DNA of 64,000 nt from Planctomycetaceae bacterium. GTDB lineage: Bacteria; Planctomycetota; Planctomycetia; Pirellulales; PNKZ01. Positions 7,749-16,193 of the stretch are shown here, piece after piece (the stretch's first letter is position 1; the number at the start of each line of letters is the position of its first letter). Under the pieces are notes generated by a model that saw only the letters and a list, made by a program, of their open reading frames with translations, did no database searches and was not told where the DNA came from. The translations under genes were made by a program, and so were the position numbers. The stretch is taken from NCBI GenBank assembly GCA_016793115.1, contig JAEUIN010000136.1, positions 1 to 64,000 on the forward strand, read 5' to 3'.

Positions 7749-7895
7749 ATGCCGCTTGAAGTATTGGATCTCGCGTTCGTGCTTCTCGGCCGCGGCCCGC
7801 GTGGGGAAGGTGCCGAGGTTGCGGCGCTTCTTCGTCTTGGGGTTCACCTGGCGCGAATAGATTCGGTATTCGCCGCTCTTGAGTTTGCGGATCAT
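7746..7895 (-). CDS. Conserved 49-residue basic protein
   Basis: A short basic protein, MIRKLKSGEYRIYSRQVN to the C-terminal YFKRH, with the core KTKKRRNLGTFPTRAAAEKH. The pattern (short beta-strands, then a Lys/Arg loop, then a helix) resembles the small Arm/AP2-like DNA-binding domains of phage integrases, and similar stand-alone small proteins occur widely in bacteria; that link is inference. ATG at 7893-7895 was chosen since upstream codons show no similar pattern. The stop codon lies in an adjoining intergenic repeat. A truncated copy is at 5734-5787. Confidence 0.7.
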   Translation of the reverse strand: MIRKLKSGEYRIYSRQVNPKTKKRRNLGTFPTRAAAEKHEREIQYFKRH

Positions 7896-8029
7896 GGGAC
7901 TGTCGCCGGCGTGGTGAAATCGCTCCGGATGCCTAGCGAATTTTTGGCCGCGGCGAGCGAATAAGGGAGTGGAGCGCTCTGGGGGCCGGCCAAAGGCTGG
8001 TCTGGCATGGATCGGGGGTCGGAGTACAA

Positions 8030-8057
8030 TTGGGCTGCTCAAAACAAGTGCTATCAT
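8030..8057 (+). promoter_or_regulatory. Candidate promoter for DUF6677-like gene
   Basis: TTGGGC at 8030-8035 and TATCAT at 8052-8057 are 16 bases apart, 20 bases upstream of the GTG start at 8078. It is a sigma-70-like match judged by eye only. Confidence 0.35.
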
Positions 8058-8077
8058 CTTGTCTGAACGAGGTTTGC

Positions 8078-8752
8078 GTGGCTGCTACGTCCGTCGAAAC
8101 GCCCCCGAACGCGGCCCCCGTCGCCTTGCGCGATCCGGTGCTCGCCGGCATCTTCGCCTGGCTCATTCCCGGGGCCGGACACTTCTACCAAGGGCGACGG
8201 ACTAAGGCCCTGCTCTTCTTCCTCTGCATCGTCGCCACTTGGAGCTACGGTTTGTGGCTCGGCGACGGGCGCGTGGTGTACGCCGCCTGGGGACCGACCA
8301 GCGAAGAGAAACGCCTGCCGTACATTTGCCAGATCGGCGCGGGGGTCATGGCGCTGCCGGCCGTCCGCCAAGCACAGCTCTACGGCGACAAGAACTATCG
8401 CGCCGAGATGCAACGCAAGGAAGCGACGCCCAACGGGCGGACGTTTCTCGAGAAGTTCATGGCCCCGCCGGTACTTAACGTCGACCTGCCGACCGGCGGC
8501 CGGATGAAGGAACTCGACTATCTCAACTACCGGCTTAATCGCCGCTTCGAGCTGGGGACCGTCTACACGATGGTCGCCGGCTTGCTGAACTTGATCGTCG
8601 TGTTCGACGCGATCGGCGGGCCCGCCTACGGCAACGCGAGCGCGCGCCGGCGCAAGGAGTCGGAGGACGCGGAATCGGCCGCGGCGAAGTCGACGCAGGC
8701 GAGGTCGACGGAGCCGAAGGCGTCCGGGGAGCGGCCGGCTCCGGCCGGTTGA
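8078..8752 (+). CDS. DUF6677-like membrane protein
   Basis: A 224-residue protein. GTG at 8078 follows GAACGAGG at good spacing and is preferred over ATG at 8030, which overlaps the candidate promoter. Residues about 15-55 carry LAGIFAWLIPGAGHFYQG followed by a hydrophobic helix, resembling TM2-type membrane proteins and a family common in planctomycetes (DUF6677, from memory). A second hydrophobic stretch, TVYTMVAGLLNLIVVFDAIG, lies near residue 170. The charged Ala/Ser-rich tail is probably cytoplasmic. It starts a run of four plus-strand genes with short gaps. Confidence 0.7.
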   Translation: MAATSVETPPNAAPVALRDPVLAGIFAWLIPGAGHFYQGRRTKALLFFLCIVATWSYGLWLGDGRVVYAAWGPTSEEKRLPYICQIGAGVMALPAVRQAQLYGDKNYRAEMQRKEATPNGRTFLEKFMAPPVLNVDLPTGGRMKELDYLNYRLNRRFELGTVYTMVAGLLNLIVVFDAIGGPAYGNASARRRKESEDAESAAAKSTQARSTEPKASGERPAPAG

Positions 8753-8809
8753 GTTTGCTTCGCGCTCCCGTTGGTCGCTTCGTTCGCCTTCCCCTAACTT
8801 GACTCCGCC

Positions 8810-9022
8810 ATGTCGACTCTGCTTTTTCCGCTGTTCGCCGCGCGACTCAACGAGCTGTGGTACGCGCTGCCGCTGATCGTGTCGGTGAGCCTCGTCTACG
8901 CCGGCACGCGCTACGAGCACGCCGAGGATATTCTCATCGGCTCGTTTCGGTCGGCGATTTGGATCTTCACGTTCATGGCGGTGATCTTCGCCGCCTTGTG
9001 GCTCGCCGGCCTCATGATCTAG
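8810..9022 (+). CDS. Small two-helix membrane protein
   Basis: A 70-residue protein with two membrane helices (ELWYALPLIVSVSLVYAG and AIWIFTFMAVIFAALWLAGL) joined by the loop TRYEHAEDILIGSFRS. The gene lies 57 bases after the DUF6677-like gene and 11 bases before the YiiX-like gene, so they are probably co-transcribed. No family was recognised by name; small proteins of this type beside a DUF6677 gene appear to be planctomycete-specific. Confidence 0.65.
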   Translation: MSTLLFPLFAARLNELWYALPLIVSVSLVYAGTRYEHAEDILIGSFRSAIWIFTFMAVIFAALWLAGLMI

Positions 9023-9033
9023 GGGACCGGCCC

Positions 9034-11037
9034 GTGGAAAGAGCCTCGCTTCGCCGCGCCGGTCGTCGCTGGTCGTCGCCGGCCGTTTGGTCGTTGATCG
9101 CCTGCATGCTGCCGGCGGCGTGCGGCCCGCAAGCCGCGGCCGCTCCGCTCGACGATTTGGCCGAAGCCGTGCCGCGCACGGCCGAGCAGTTGCAAACGGT
9201 CGACGTCGCACGCTTGCAGAAGCTGGTGGGCGAAGTCGACGATTGGGTTTACGAAAACTCGCTGATCACCGCCGGGCGGCGCGGGCGGTCCCCGCTCGCG
9301 GCCGTGGCCGTGGCGCTGGAGTCGAAGTCGCGCGTCGACGCGCTGCTCGATGAAGTGCTCGCGCTGCGCAAGTCGATCACCTCGCTTCCGGCCGCGCCGC
9401 CGGACGACGCCGCGCGGCGCAATGCGGCCCGCGGCTTCTTGCGGACCGCGGCGGCGCTGATCGATCTGACCGGCCGGCTGCGCTATGGGCAGAACGACGT
9501 CGTCCGCAATGCCCGCACGCAATTGCAAGACGCCGCTTCGCGCGAGCAGTTGGTCGATCTGGGAGCCCGCTATCGCAGCACGGTCGTGGCCACGCAATCG
9601 GCCGAGGATCTGCTGGCGTTCGCGCGGCAACCGCGCTATCACGAAAAAATCCTGCGGCTGCTGGCGGCGACCGGGCAAACGGCCTCGCTGCCGAGCGTGC
9701 TGCGCTTCGTCGACGATGCACGGCAACCGGCGCCGATGCGGTTGTTCGCCGCCGAGATCGTGCCGCTGTTGGGCCTGCCGCAGCCACCGCGGCCGAACCC
9801 GGTCGAAACCAATCTGCCCGATCCGGTCATCCAGCCCGACGGGTTTTACAATCTCGTCGAAGCGCTGCCGAAAGATCAGCTCGACGACGAAGGGGCGAAG
9901 CGCCGCGACACGCTCTTGGCGTGGGCCGACGTGCGGCGCAAGAAAGGCGTGACCGACGATTTCTACCGTGTGGCCGGATTCGCGGTGGAGCCGGGCGATT
10001 GGCTGCTGATGCGCAACCCGTCGCCGTATAACCGGTTCACCGATCTCTCGCCGGGCCTGTTTACGCACGTGGGGATGGTGGCCGCGGAGACCGGCGCCGA
10101 CGGCATCCGCCGCTTCGTGATCGTCGACGTGCCGGAGCGCGGCGATCGCGTGCCGGCCGTGAACGTGGAAATCTATCTCGAGCGCACGCTCCACTATTGC
10201 TTCTTGCGCGACCCCGATCGGAAGGCCGCGGCGGCGATGGCCAAGGCCGCGGCCGAGGTGATCGACAACCCGTCGCTGTTCGATTTGAACTTCCGCAACG
10301 ATCGGGTGGAAGCCTTGGCGCATACGCCGCTCGACGGCAAGAAAATTCACACGTATTGCGCCGGCCTGCTGCTCCTGAGCGCGCTGCAAACGGAAATTCC
10401 CCGCGAGGAATACTTCCCGCTCGCCGAACGACAAGGGGGCGGGCACATGGTCGACAACGTCGCCAAGATGGGGCTCTCGCTCGGCAAAGGGTTTCTCTCG
10501 CCGAGCGGCGCGCTCTTCTCGCCGCGGATGAAGATCGTCGGCCTGCGGGAGCCGATGTACGACCCGAAGCGCGAGGTCGAAGAGGCGGTGTACGACGAAT
10601 TCGCGCGACTGTTGGAAGAGCGGCCGATGCAAGACCAGGGAGATTGGTTCAATGCGCTGCGCTTGAAGACGGCGGAAGCGGCGCGGGCGAATCCGCTCTT
10701 GGCGCAGGCCTTGGCGAGCGCCGCGGGAGTGAACGCGGAGACCGACCTCGTCGCGGCGGCGAAGGCGGCGGCCGTGGTCGAAACGCTCGACGAGATCGCG
10801 CTGGCCGCGAGCGCGAACTTCCAAGCGGCCCGCGACGCGCTCCGCGGCGCACCGCCGCCGGCCGACGCCACGCCGCTGGAACAAGCGCGCCGCACGAACG
10901 CGATCGCGGAAAACGGCATGATTATCCAAGCGGTCCGCCAAGGCCGGCTCTCGCCGCGCGCGGCCCGGCTGGCGCTCGTGCAAAACTACATCGAAGCCGG
11001 CCAAGCGGCGCTCCGCGAGCGATTCTTCGGAGAGTGA
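9034..11037 (+). CDS. Large secreted protein with YiiX-like (permuted papain) domain
   Basis: A 667-residue protein starting at GTG 9034 just after AGGGG. The N-terminus has Arg residues, a hydrophobic core (VWSLIACMLPAA) and Cys, so it is exported and possibly a lipoprotein. A helical region (about 30-300) precedes a domain with FTHVGMVA (His345) and HTYCAGLLLLSAL (Cys442). A His strand before a later Cys-helix is the circularly permuted order of YiiX/YaeF-type NlpC/P60 enzymes, which act on amide or ester bonds in lipids or peptidoglycan. The helical C-terminal half has no known domain. Its stop is one base before the next ATG. Confidence 0.6.
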   Translation: MERASLRRAGRRWSSPAVWSLIACMLPAACGPQAAAAPLDDLAEAVPRTAEQLQTVDVARLQKLVGEVDDWVYENSLITAGRRGRSPLAAVAVALESKSRVDALLDEVLALRKSITSLPAAPPDDAARRNAARGFLRTAAALIDLTGRLRYGQNDVVRNARTQLQDAASREQLVDLGARYRSTVVATQSAEDLLAFARQPRYHEKILRLLAATGQTASLPSVLRFVDDARQPAPMRLFAAEIVPLLGLPQPPRPNPVETNLPDPVIQPDGFYNLVEALPKDQLDDEGAKRRDTLLAWADVRRKKGVTDDFYRVAGFAVEPGDWLLMRNPSPYNRFTDLSPGLFTHVGMVAAETGADGIRRFVIVDVPERGDRVPAVNVEIYLERTLHYCFLRDPDRKAAAAMAKAAAEVIDNPSLFDLNFRNDRVEALAHTPLDGKKIHTYCAGLLLLSALQTEIPREEYFPLAERQGGGHMVDNVAKMGLSLGKGFLSPSGALFSPRMKIVGLREPMYDPKREVEEAVYDEFARLLEERPMQDQGDWFNALRLKTAEAARANPLLAQALASAAGVNAETDLVAAAKAAAVVETLDEIALAASANFQAARDALRGAPPPADATPLEQARRTNAIAENGMIIQAVRQGRLSPRAARLALVQNYIEAGQAALRERFFGE

Positions 11038-11038
11038 G

Positions 11039-11404
11039 ATGCCGGGTTTCGATTGTCATTTGTTCGTCTGCTGCAATCGCCGCGAGCCGGGGCACCCGCG
11101 CGGGTGTTGCGATCCCGAAGCGACCGGCGCGCTGAAGGCCGCGCTCAAAGAAGCGCTCAAGAAGGCGAAAGTGCCGGGCTTGGCCCGCGTGAACGAGGCC
11201 GGCTGCCTCGACCAGTGCGAATACGGCCCGACCGTGGTGATCTATCCGCAACAGATTTGGTACGGGCAGGTGACCTTGGCGGACGTGCCGCGAATCGTGG
11301 AAGAAACGATCGTGGGCGGGAAGATTTTGAGCGACCTGAAGATTCCCGACGAGTGTTTAAACACGAAGGGCAAAGTGCCCTGGCGGCGCGGCGACGCGAC
11401 CTAG
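11039..11404 (+). CDS. Thioredoxin-like [2Fe-2S] ferredoxin
   Basis: A 121-residue protein with the family pattern: HLFVCCNRREPGHPRGCC near residues 7-24, then AGCLDQCEYGPTVVIYP near 54-70 and WYGQV. Cysteines C11 or C12, C23 or C24, C56 and C60 are candidates for one [2Fe-2S] cluster in the thioredoxin-fold ferredoxin family. It is cytoplasmic by sequence, although the preceding gene encodes an exported protein. The start is one base after the stop of that gene, so translational coupling is likely. Its redox partner is unknown. Confidence 0.85.
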   Translation: MPGFDCHLFVCCNRREPGHPRGCCDPEATGALKAALKEALKKAKVPGLARVNEAGCLDQCEYGPTVVIYPQQIWYGQVTLADVPRIVEETIVGGKILSDLKIPDECLNTKGKVPWRRGDAT

Positions 11405-11525
11405 TTTCAGCGCTCCCGATCTCGTCCGGGTCGCGATTTCTTAATGCTTGTTTCGCGCCGGCGGGCACCTTCTAATAGGTGGAGCGAGGCATTCGAAGCA
11501 ATTCTTTAGGCGGAGCAGAGGCATC

Positions 11526-12299
11526 ATGCGGCGACAACTGGGGTTCGGTCGGCAGGCGGTGTTGGCGGCCGGCGCGCTTGTGTTGGGCGGACTGTTGTTC
11601 GACGGCGCAACGGCGTCGGCCCAGCAATTCAATCGGCAGCCGCAAGGGGCGAATCGCCAGGGCGCGAACCAGAACCGCGCGCCGGGCGGCCAGAACCGAC
11701 AAGGCCAAGGGGGCGGCAACCGCGACGAACAGGAAGAAGTGAAGCTCCCGGACGATCCGAAGCTGTTGGAACTGCACCGCAACTTCGTGCTCGCGGCCGA
11801 GAAGTTGGCCGGCGACTACGAGCGGTCCAACCAGATCGACAAGGCGATCGATTGCTATTCGGAAATCTTGCGGCTCGTGCCGACATATAGCCCGGCCGCC
11901 GACAAGCTCGGCAAGATCAAAGAGAAGGAAGCCACGGCCGAGAAAAAGCTGGTCGACGTGTTCGCCAACAAAGGTTGGCAAGACGCCGGCATCGCCGTGG
12001 CCGCCGGGAAGCCGCTGACGATCCGCGCCAACGGCCAGTGGACCTTGAAGATGACGTACAACCTCGAGGCCGACGGGCTCGAGATTCCCAAGGAGCTGCG
12101 CGACTTCCCGCTCGGAGCGATGATCGGCGTGATCGCCGCCACGCCCGACGCCGACGACGCGAAGCCGTTCCTCGTCGGCCGCGAATTGAAGCTGGAGCCC
12201 AAGCAAGACGGCCGGCTCTATCTGCGGATCTACGACAGCGACACGAACGACAACCTGGGACGCATCGCCGTGATGGTCGAAGGAACGTTTAAGAAGTAG
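11526..12299 (+). CDS. Secreted protein with TPR-like and LecA-like domains
   Basis: A 257-residue protein; ATG 11526 (after GCAGAGGC) opens a signal peptide with VLAAGALVLGGLLF and a cut near ASAQQF. A Gln/Asn/Gly-rich stretch follows, then a TPR-like helix pair (NQIDKAIDCYSEILRLVP). The last 110 residues (GWQDAGIAVAAGKPLTIRAN, GAMIGVIAAT, GRLYLRIYDSDTNDNLG) look like the galactose-binding LecA/PA-IL fold seen in many planctomycete exoproteins. Carbohydrate binding is inferred. The neighbouring secreted genes may work with it at the surface. Confidence 0.65.
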   Translation: MRRQLGFGRQAVLAAGALVLGGLLFDGATASAQQFNRQPQGANRQGANQNRAPGGQNRQGQGGGNRDEQEEVKLPDDPKLLELHRNFVLAAEKLAGDYERSNQIDKAIDCYSEILRLVPTYSPAADKLGKIKEKEATAEKKLVDVFANKGWQDAGIAVAAGKPLTIRANGQWTLKMTYNLEADGLEIPKELRDFPLGAMIGVIAATPDADDAKPFLVGRELKLEPKQDGRLYLRIYDSDTNDNLGRIAVMVEGTFKK

Positions 12300-12378
12300 G
12301 CGGCGTTTTGCTTCCGCACGCTCGCGCCCATCTGAAAATAGACGTCGTCGCGCCGTAGGTTTCGGAAGGAGTCGACCG

Positions 12379-13071
12379 ATGAAACGCTCGCTCGTGCCGG
12401 CGTGGGCCGGGTTGTTCGTCGCCGGAGTGATTCAAGCCGCGGAGCCGCGCGCGGCGACGCCCTCCCCCGCTCCGCCGCCGCAGGGCGATCCGGCGGCGAC
12501 CGTGAACGGGTTGCTGCGGGAAACCGCGCTGGCCTTGGAGTCGAAGTCGATCGAGCCGGCCGAACGGCCGAAATTCGTCGACTTGCTCAACGCGGCCGAG
12601 CAGTTGCGCGGCGACAAGAGGCTCGCGCCGAGCGAGCGCGACCGGCTGCGGGCCCTGGCTCGCGTGCGGCTGCGGCAAGCGGCCGAGGTGCTCAAGAAGC
12701 AGACGGCGCAAGAGGTGAACGTCGCGGCGAAGCAACCGGCGGCGGCTCCGGCGGCGTTGCAGATTCCGGCCGAGACGACCCTCGCTCAGCAGTTGCAATT
12801 TCAACTCCCCGGCGGAGTCGGCGGACAAGGTTTCCTCGCCGGAGCGAATCCGCAAGCGGCCGCTCCCGGCGCGGCGACGGGCGCGGCGGCCGAACTCGAA
12901 TCGGCCAAGCAACTGATGGACGTGATCACGTCGCACATTCAACCGGAGAGTTGGGAAGACGTCGGCGGCCGGGGCGTGATTCGCTATTGGACGCTCGGCC
13001 ACGCGCTGGTGATTCGCGCGACCAGCGACGTGCACGACGGCACGGCCGACTTGATCGAGCAATTGCGGTAG
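12379..13071 (+). CDS. Secreted protein of unknown function
   Basis: A 230-residue protein with signal peptide MKRSLVPAWAGLFVAG...AAEPRA. The middle is Ala/Pro-rich and low complexity. The last 55 residues (LMDVITSHIQPESWEDVG and VIRYWTLGHALVIRATSDV, ending in LIEQLR) match a block often found in planctomycete secreted proteins that ends in a similar 'HEQIADLLEQLR' helix; its role is unknown, perhaps related to secretin N-domains. The gene is 79 bases after the previous one on the same strand. Confidence 0.6.
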   Translation: MKRSLVPAWAGLFVAGVIQAAEPRAATPSPAPPPQGDPAATVNGLLRETALALESKSIEPAERPKFVDLLNAAEQLRGDKRLAPSERDRLRALARVRLRQAAEVLKKQTAQEVNVAAKQPAAAPAALQIPAETTLAQQLQFQLPGGVGGQGFLAGANPQAAAPGAATGAAAELESAKQLMDVITSHIQPESWEDVGGRGVIRYWTLGHALVIRATSDVHDGTADLIEQLR

Positions 13072-13082
13072 GGCTAGGCAGC

Positions 13083-13196
13083 CCGTCTTAGCCCCGGCTC
13101 TTGAAGCCGGGGGCAATGCGCGTCCGTTTCAATTGAACGAACATTCGCGACGCGACGTCGGTTGCCCCCGGCATGAAGTGCCGGGGGCTAAGACGC
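13083..13196. repeat. REP pair, TTGCCCCCGGC family, inverted
   Basis: Two arms face each other: CGTCTTAGCCCCGGC...CCGGGGGCAA (13083-13120) and TTGCCCCCGGC...CCGGGGGCTAAGACG (13160-13196). Each arm is itself a hairpin around TTGAAG or ATGAAG. Single arms recur at 20971-21007, 21785-21819 and 41553-41587. The right arm supplies the TAG stop of the APC permease. Confidence 0.85.
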
Positions 13197-14585
13197 GCCT
13201 CCGCCGCGGGCTTTGTCCCACATGGCGATCGCGAGGCCGGTCGCGAACGTCGCGACGACCCAGATCGTCGGGCCGCGCAGAGCGGGTCCTTCTTCGCTGA
13301 AGCGGCGCGCCACATAGGCGATGCTCTGATAGGTGAGAAACGCTCCCGCCAGGGCGACGACCAAGGGGGGCAACGGAAACAGCGGCAAGCGATAGTGATC
13401 TTCGCGGGCCCGTTCGCCTTCGCCGAGCCGCGCATCGCGCCGCCGAAACACGGCGAGCGCTCCGGCGCTGAGCATGAGAAAGATGTAGAACGGCGGCGTC
13501 ATGAAGATGACAAGTCGTTCGAACGCGCCGCCGGCGGCGTCGTCGGCCTTGAGCCCGCCGAACCCGATCAAGAGGCCGAGCGTCACCGCGGCCTGCACGG
13601 CGAGCGACACGATCGGCGTGCCGAATCGCGGGTGCCAAACGGCCAGCGGCGCAAACAACGGCCGGCGCTTTCCCATGGCGTAGTAGATCCGCGCGCCGGT
13701 GAAGATCATGCCGTTGGTCGAGCCGAGCGCCGAAATGCAAATCAGCAGGCTCAAACCGCGCTCGCCCCAGGGGCCGAGCGCGCGGACGGCGGCCGTCGCC
13801 GCAACGGCTTGCCCCTGCGACATGCCTGCGAGCCCGAGCAGCTTGAGACACGCGGCGTTGACGCCCAAGTAGACGACGGTGACGACGGCGGCGCCGATCA
13901 GCAGCGCGCGCAGAATGTTGCGTTGCGGATTGCGCACCTCGGCGGCGACGCAGCCCATTTCGTTCCAGCCGCTGTAGGCGAACAAGACGAAGATCATCGC
14001 CAAAGCGACGTCCCCCTCTCGACCGCGAGCCGCGACGACGACTTCGGCCGGTGCGCTCGGCCCGAACAACCCGGCGACGACCAGCACGCCGAGCCCGAGC
14101 ACCTTCGCCACGGTCAGCAGGTTTTGCGTCCGCGTCGATTGGCGCACGCCGAGCATGTTTAAGAGCGTGAGCACGGCGACCGAGCCGAGGGCATAAACGG
14201 CGAACGATTCCGGCCCGAAGGAATACAGCCGCGCGGCGTAGTTGCCGAACACGCAGGCCAGAGCGCCGATCGAGCCGGGGCGAATGATCCAGAGTTGCGT
14301 CCAGGCGAAGAGGAAGCCGACGCCGGGTCCGTAGGCCCGATTGAGGTAGATGAAGTCGCCGCCGTCTTCGGGGTAGCGGCCGGCAAGTTCGGCGTAGCAG
14401 AGCGAGCCGAGCAAGGCGAACAGGCCGCCGGCGATCCACAGGGCGGCGAGTTCGGCGACGCTCGCCGTCTGGGCGGCGACCGTGCCGAGCGATTGGTAGA
14501 TGCCCGAGCCGACGACGATGCCGACGACGATCGACGCACAATCAAAAGTGGACAGCCGTCGCTCGGGAGTGCCTGCGGCGTTCAA
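13188..14585 (-). CDS. APC-family amino acid permease
   Basis: A 465-residue protein with about twelve membrane helices. The first has FDCASIVVGIVVGSGIYQ, the APC-superfamily signature with the G-S/A-G-I-Y/F unwound helix, followed by PEDGGDFIYLNRAYG typical of the amino acid/polyamine branch. The substrate cannot be told from sequence. It lies in the inner membrane. The last two codons and the stop (GCG TCT TAG) fall inside a REP element, so the C-terminus appears to be set by that insertion. It points toward the secreted-protein operon and away from hflX. Confidence 0.85.
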   Translation of the reverse strand: MNAAGTPERRLSTFDCASIVVGIVVGSGIYQSLGTVAAQTASVAELAALWIAGGLFALLGSLCYAELAGRYPEDGGDFIYLNRAYGPGVGFLFAWTQLWIIRPGSIGALACVFGNYAARLYSFGPESFAVYALGSVAVLTLLNMLGVRQSTRTQNLLTVAKVLGLGVLVVAGLFGPSAPAEVVVAARGREGDVALAMIFVLFAYSGWNEMGCVAAEVRNPQRNILRALLIGAAVVTVVYLGVNAACLKLLGLAGMSQGQAVAATAAVRALGPWGERGLSLLICISALGSTNGMIFTGARIYYAMGKRRPLFAPLAVWHPRFGTPIVSLAVQAAVTLGLLIGFGGLKADDAAGGAFERLVIFMTPPFYIFLMLSAGALAVFRRRDARLGEGERAREDHYRLPLFPLPPLVVALAGAFLTYQSIAYVARRFSEEGPALRGPTIWVVATFATGLAIAMWDKARGGGAS

Positions 14586-14669
14586 ATCACTTCGCCTTTT
14601 GCGAGAACCTTTTGGCGGGGGAACCGTCTAACCAAGTAGCGGCTGATGTTTTTGCCCGGCATGTCGGCG

Positions 14670-14698
14670 TTTTCCCGTCTTGGTGGGGCAACTATAAT
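14670..14698 (+). promoter_or_regulatory. Candidate promoter for hflX
   Basis: A perfect TATAAT at 14693-14698 is preceded by a weak -35 (TTTTCC at 14670-14675) at 17 bases. It lies 112 bases before the hflX ATG. The -10 is convincing by itself; the -35 is not. Confidence 0.4.
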
Positions 14699-14810
14699 GC
14701 AACCGCAGGGGCTTTGGGCAGGGCGGGTTTTTCCGCACGGCACCAAGCTCTGATTTGGCGCGCCCCATGAAGCGGGCGTTTTTGTGTCCCCGGAGCGTCG
14801 CAACCACGTG

Positions 14811-16193
14811 ATGGAAATCAATCGCACAGCCGGTACCGCCGGCGAACGGGCTTTTCTCGTGAGCGTCTTGTTGGACGACCAAGGAAGCTATCACGACGAC
14901 CCGTTGGAAGAGTTGGCCGACCTGGCGGAGTCGGCGGGTGCGATTGTCGTGGGCCGACTGACGCAACGCCGCATCACGCCCGATAAGACCACTTACCTCG
15001 GCAGCGGCAAGGTCGAAGAGTTGAAGCTGCAGGCGCAGGCCGAAGAAGCCGACGTCGTCGTCTTCGACAACAACCTTAGCCCCGGCCAGATTCGCAATCT
15101 GGAAAAAGCGCTCGGCATCAAGGTGCTCGACCGCACGGAGCTGATTCTCGACATCTTCGCCGGTCGGGCCCGCACGCACGAAGCGCGGCTCGCCGTGGAA
15201 CTGGCGCAGCTCGAATACTCGTTGCCGCGCTTGAAGCGGATGTGGACCCACTTGTCGCGCATCAAGATGGGCATCGGCATGCGCGGGCCGGGCGAAAAGC
15301 AACTCGAAGTCGATAAGCGACTCGCCGAAAAGAAAATCTACGACTTGCGCCAAGAGCTGGCGAGCATCGAGCGCCGCAAAGAGCGGCAAGTCGCCACGCG
15401 CAGCGATCGCAAGACCGTGTCGCTCTGCGGCTACACCAATGCCGGCAAGAGCACGCTGATGAATAAGCTCACCGGCAGCGACGAGTATGCGAAAGATCAG
15501 CTCTTCGCGACGCTCGACACGCGGACCCGCCGCTGGCACTTGCCCGGCTGGGGGCCGGTGCTCTTGAGCGACACGGTGGGCTTCATTCGCGACTTGCCGC
15601 ACAGTTTGGTCGCCGGCTTCAAAGCGACGCTGGAAGAGACGCGCCAAGCGAACTTGTTGTTGCACGTGGCCGATGCCAGCAATCCGCACGCGCAGGAGCA
15701 GATTGCCGCGGTGTATAAGGTGCTCGAGGAACTCGGCATCCACGCCAAGGATACGCTCTTGGTGTTGAACAAGGTCGACGCCGTGCCCGACCGCGGCACG
15801 CTCGACAAGCTCTTGTCGCTCTATCCCAACGCGGTGCCGGTGAGCGCGCGGAGCGGCGCCGGCTTGCCGCAATTGGCCAAGGCGGTGAGCGACGCGCTGA
15901 GCCGCAACTTTCAAGACGTCGAGATCGAGGCCGACGTGGCCAACGGGAAGCTGCTGGCCTACTTGTCGGCGCACGGCGAAGTGTTGTCGCGGCAGTTTCA
16001 CGACGATCGCGTCGTCGTGCATTGCCGGCTCGCGCAAGAGCATCTCGGGCCGATCGAGGGGGACGCGAGCATCACGATTCGCCCCTACAAGCCGGCCGGT
16101 CAGGCAATTGCGCATGAGGGCGACGACGGGGACCGCGCGCAAGTGCTCGATTCGCGAGTGAACGCCGCGCTTCCGACGCCGGCCCGCGCATGA
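14811..16193 (+). CDS. hflX: GTPase HflX, ribosome-associated
   Basis: A 460-residue GTPase of the HflX/Obg class that splits stalled or heat-damaged 70S ribosomes. The N-terminal domain has LGSGKVEEL and the block RRITPDKTTYLGSGKVEEL; the linker has ...MRGPGEKQLEVDKR; the G domain has GYTNAGKST (G1), DTVGFIRDLP (G3) and LNKVD (G4). ATG 14811 is chosen over GTG 14784 because it opens MEINRTAG close to family starts. Its last four bases overlap the start of the next gene, so the SDR gene is probably co-transcribed. Confidence 0.95.
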   Translation: MEINRTAGTAGERAFLVSVLLDDQGSYHDDPLEELADLAESAGAIVVGRLTQRRITPDKTTYLGSGKVEELKLQAQAEEADVVVFDNNLSPGQIRNLEKALGIKVLDRTELILDIFAGRARTHEARLAVELAQLEYSLPRLKRMWTHLSRIKMGIGMRGPGEKQLEVDKRLAEKKIYDLRQELASIERRKERQVATRSDRKTVSLCGYTNAGKSTLMNKLTGSDEYAKDQLFATLDTRTRRWHLPGWGPVLLSDTVGFIRDLPHSLVAGFKATLEETRQANLLLHVADASNPHAQEQIAAVYKVLEELGIHAKDTLLVLNKVDAVPDRGTLDKLLSLYPNAVPVSARSGAGLPQLAKAVSDALSRNFQDVEIEADVANGKLLAYLSAHGEVLSRQFHDDRVVVHCRLAQEHLGPIEGDASITIRPYKPAGQAIAHEGDDGDRAQVLDSRVNAALPTPARA

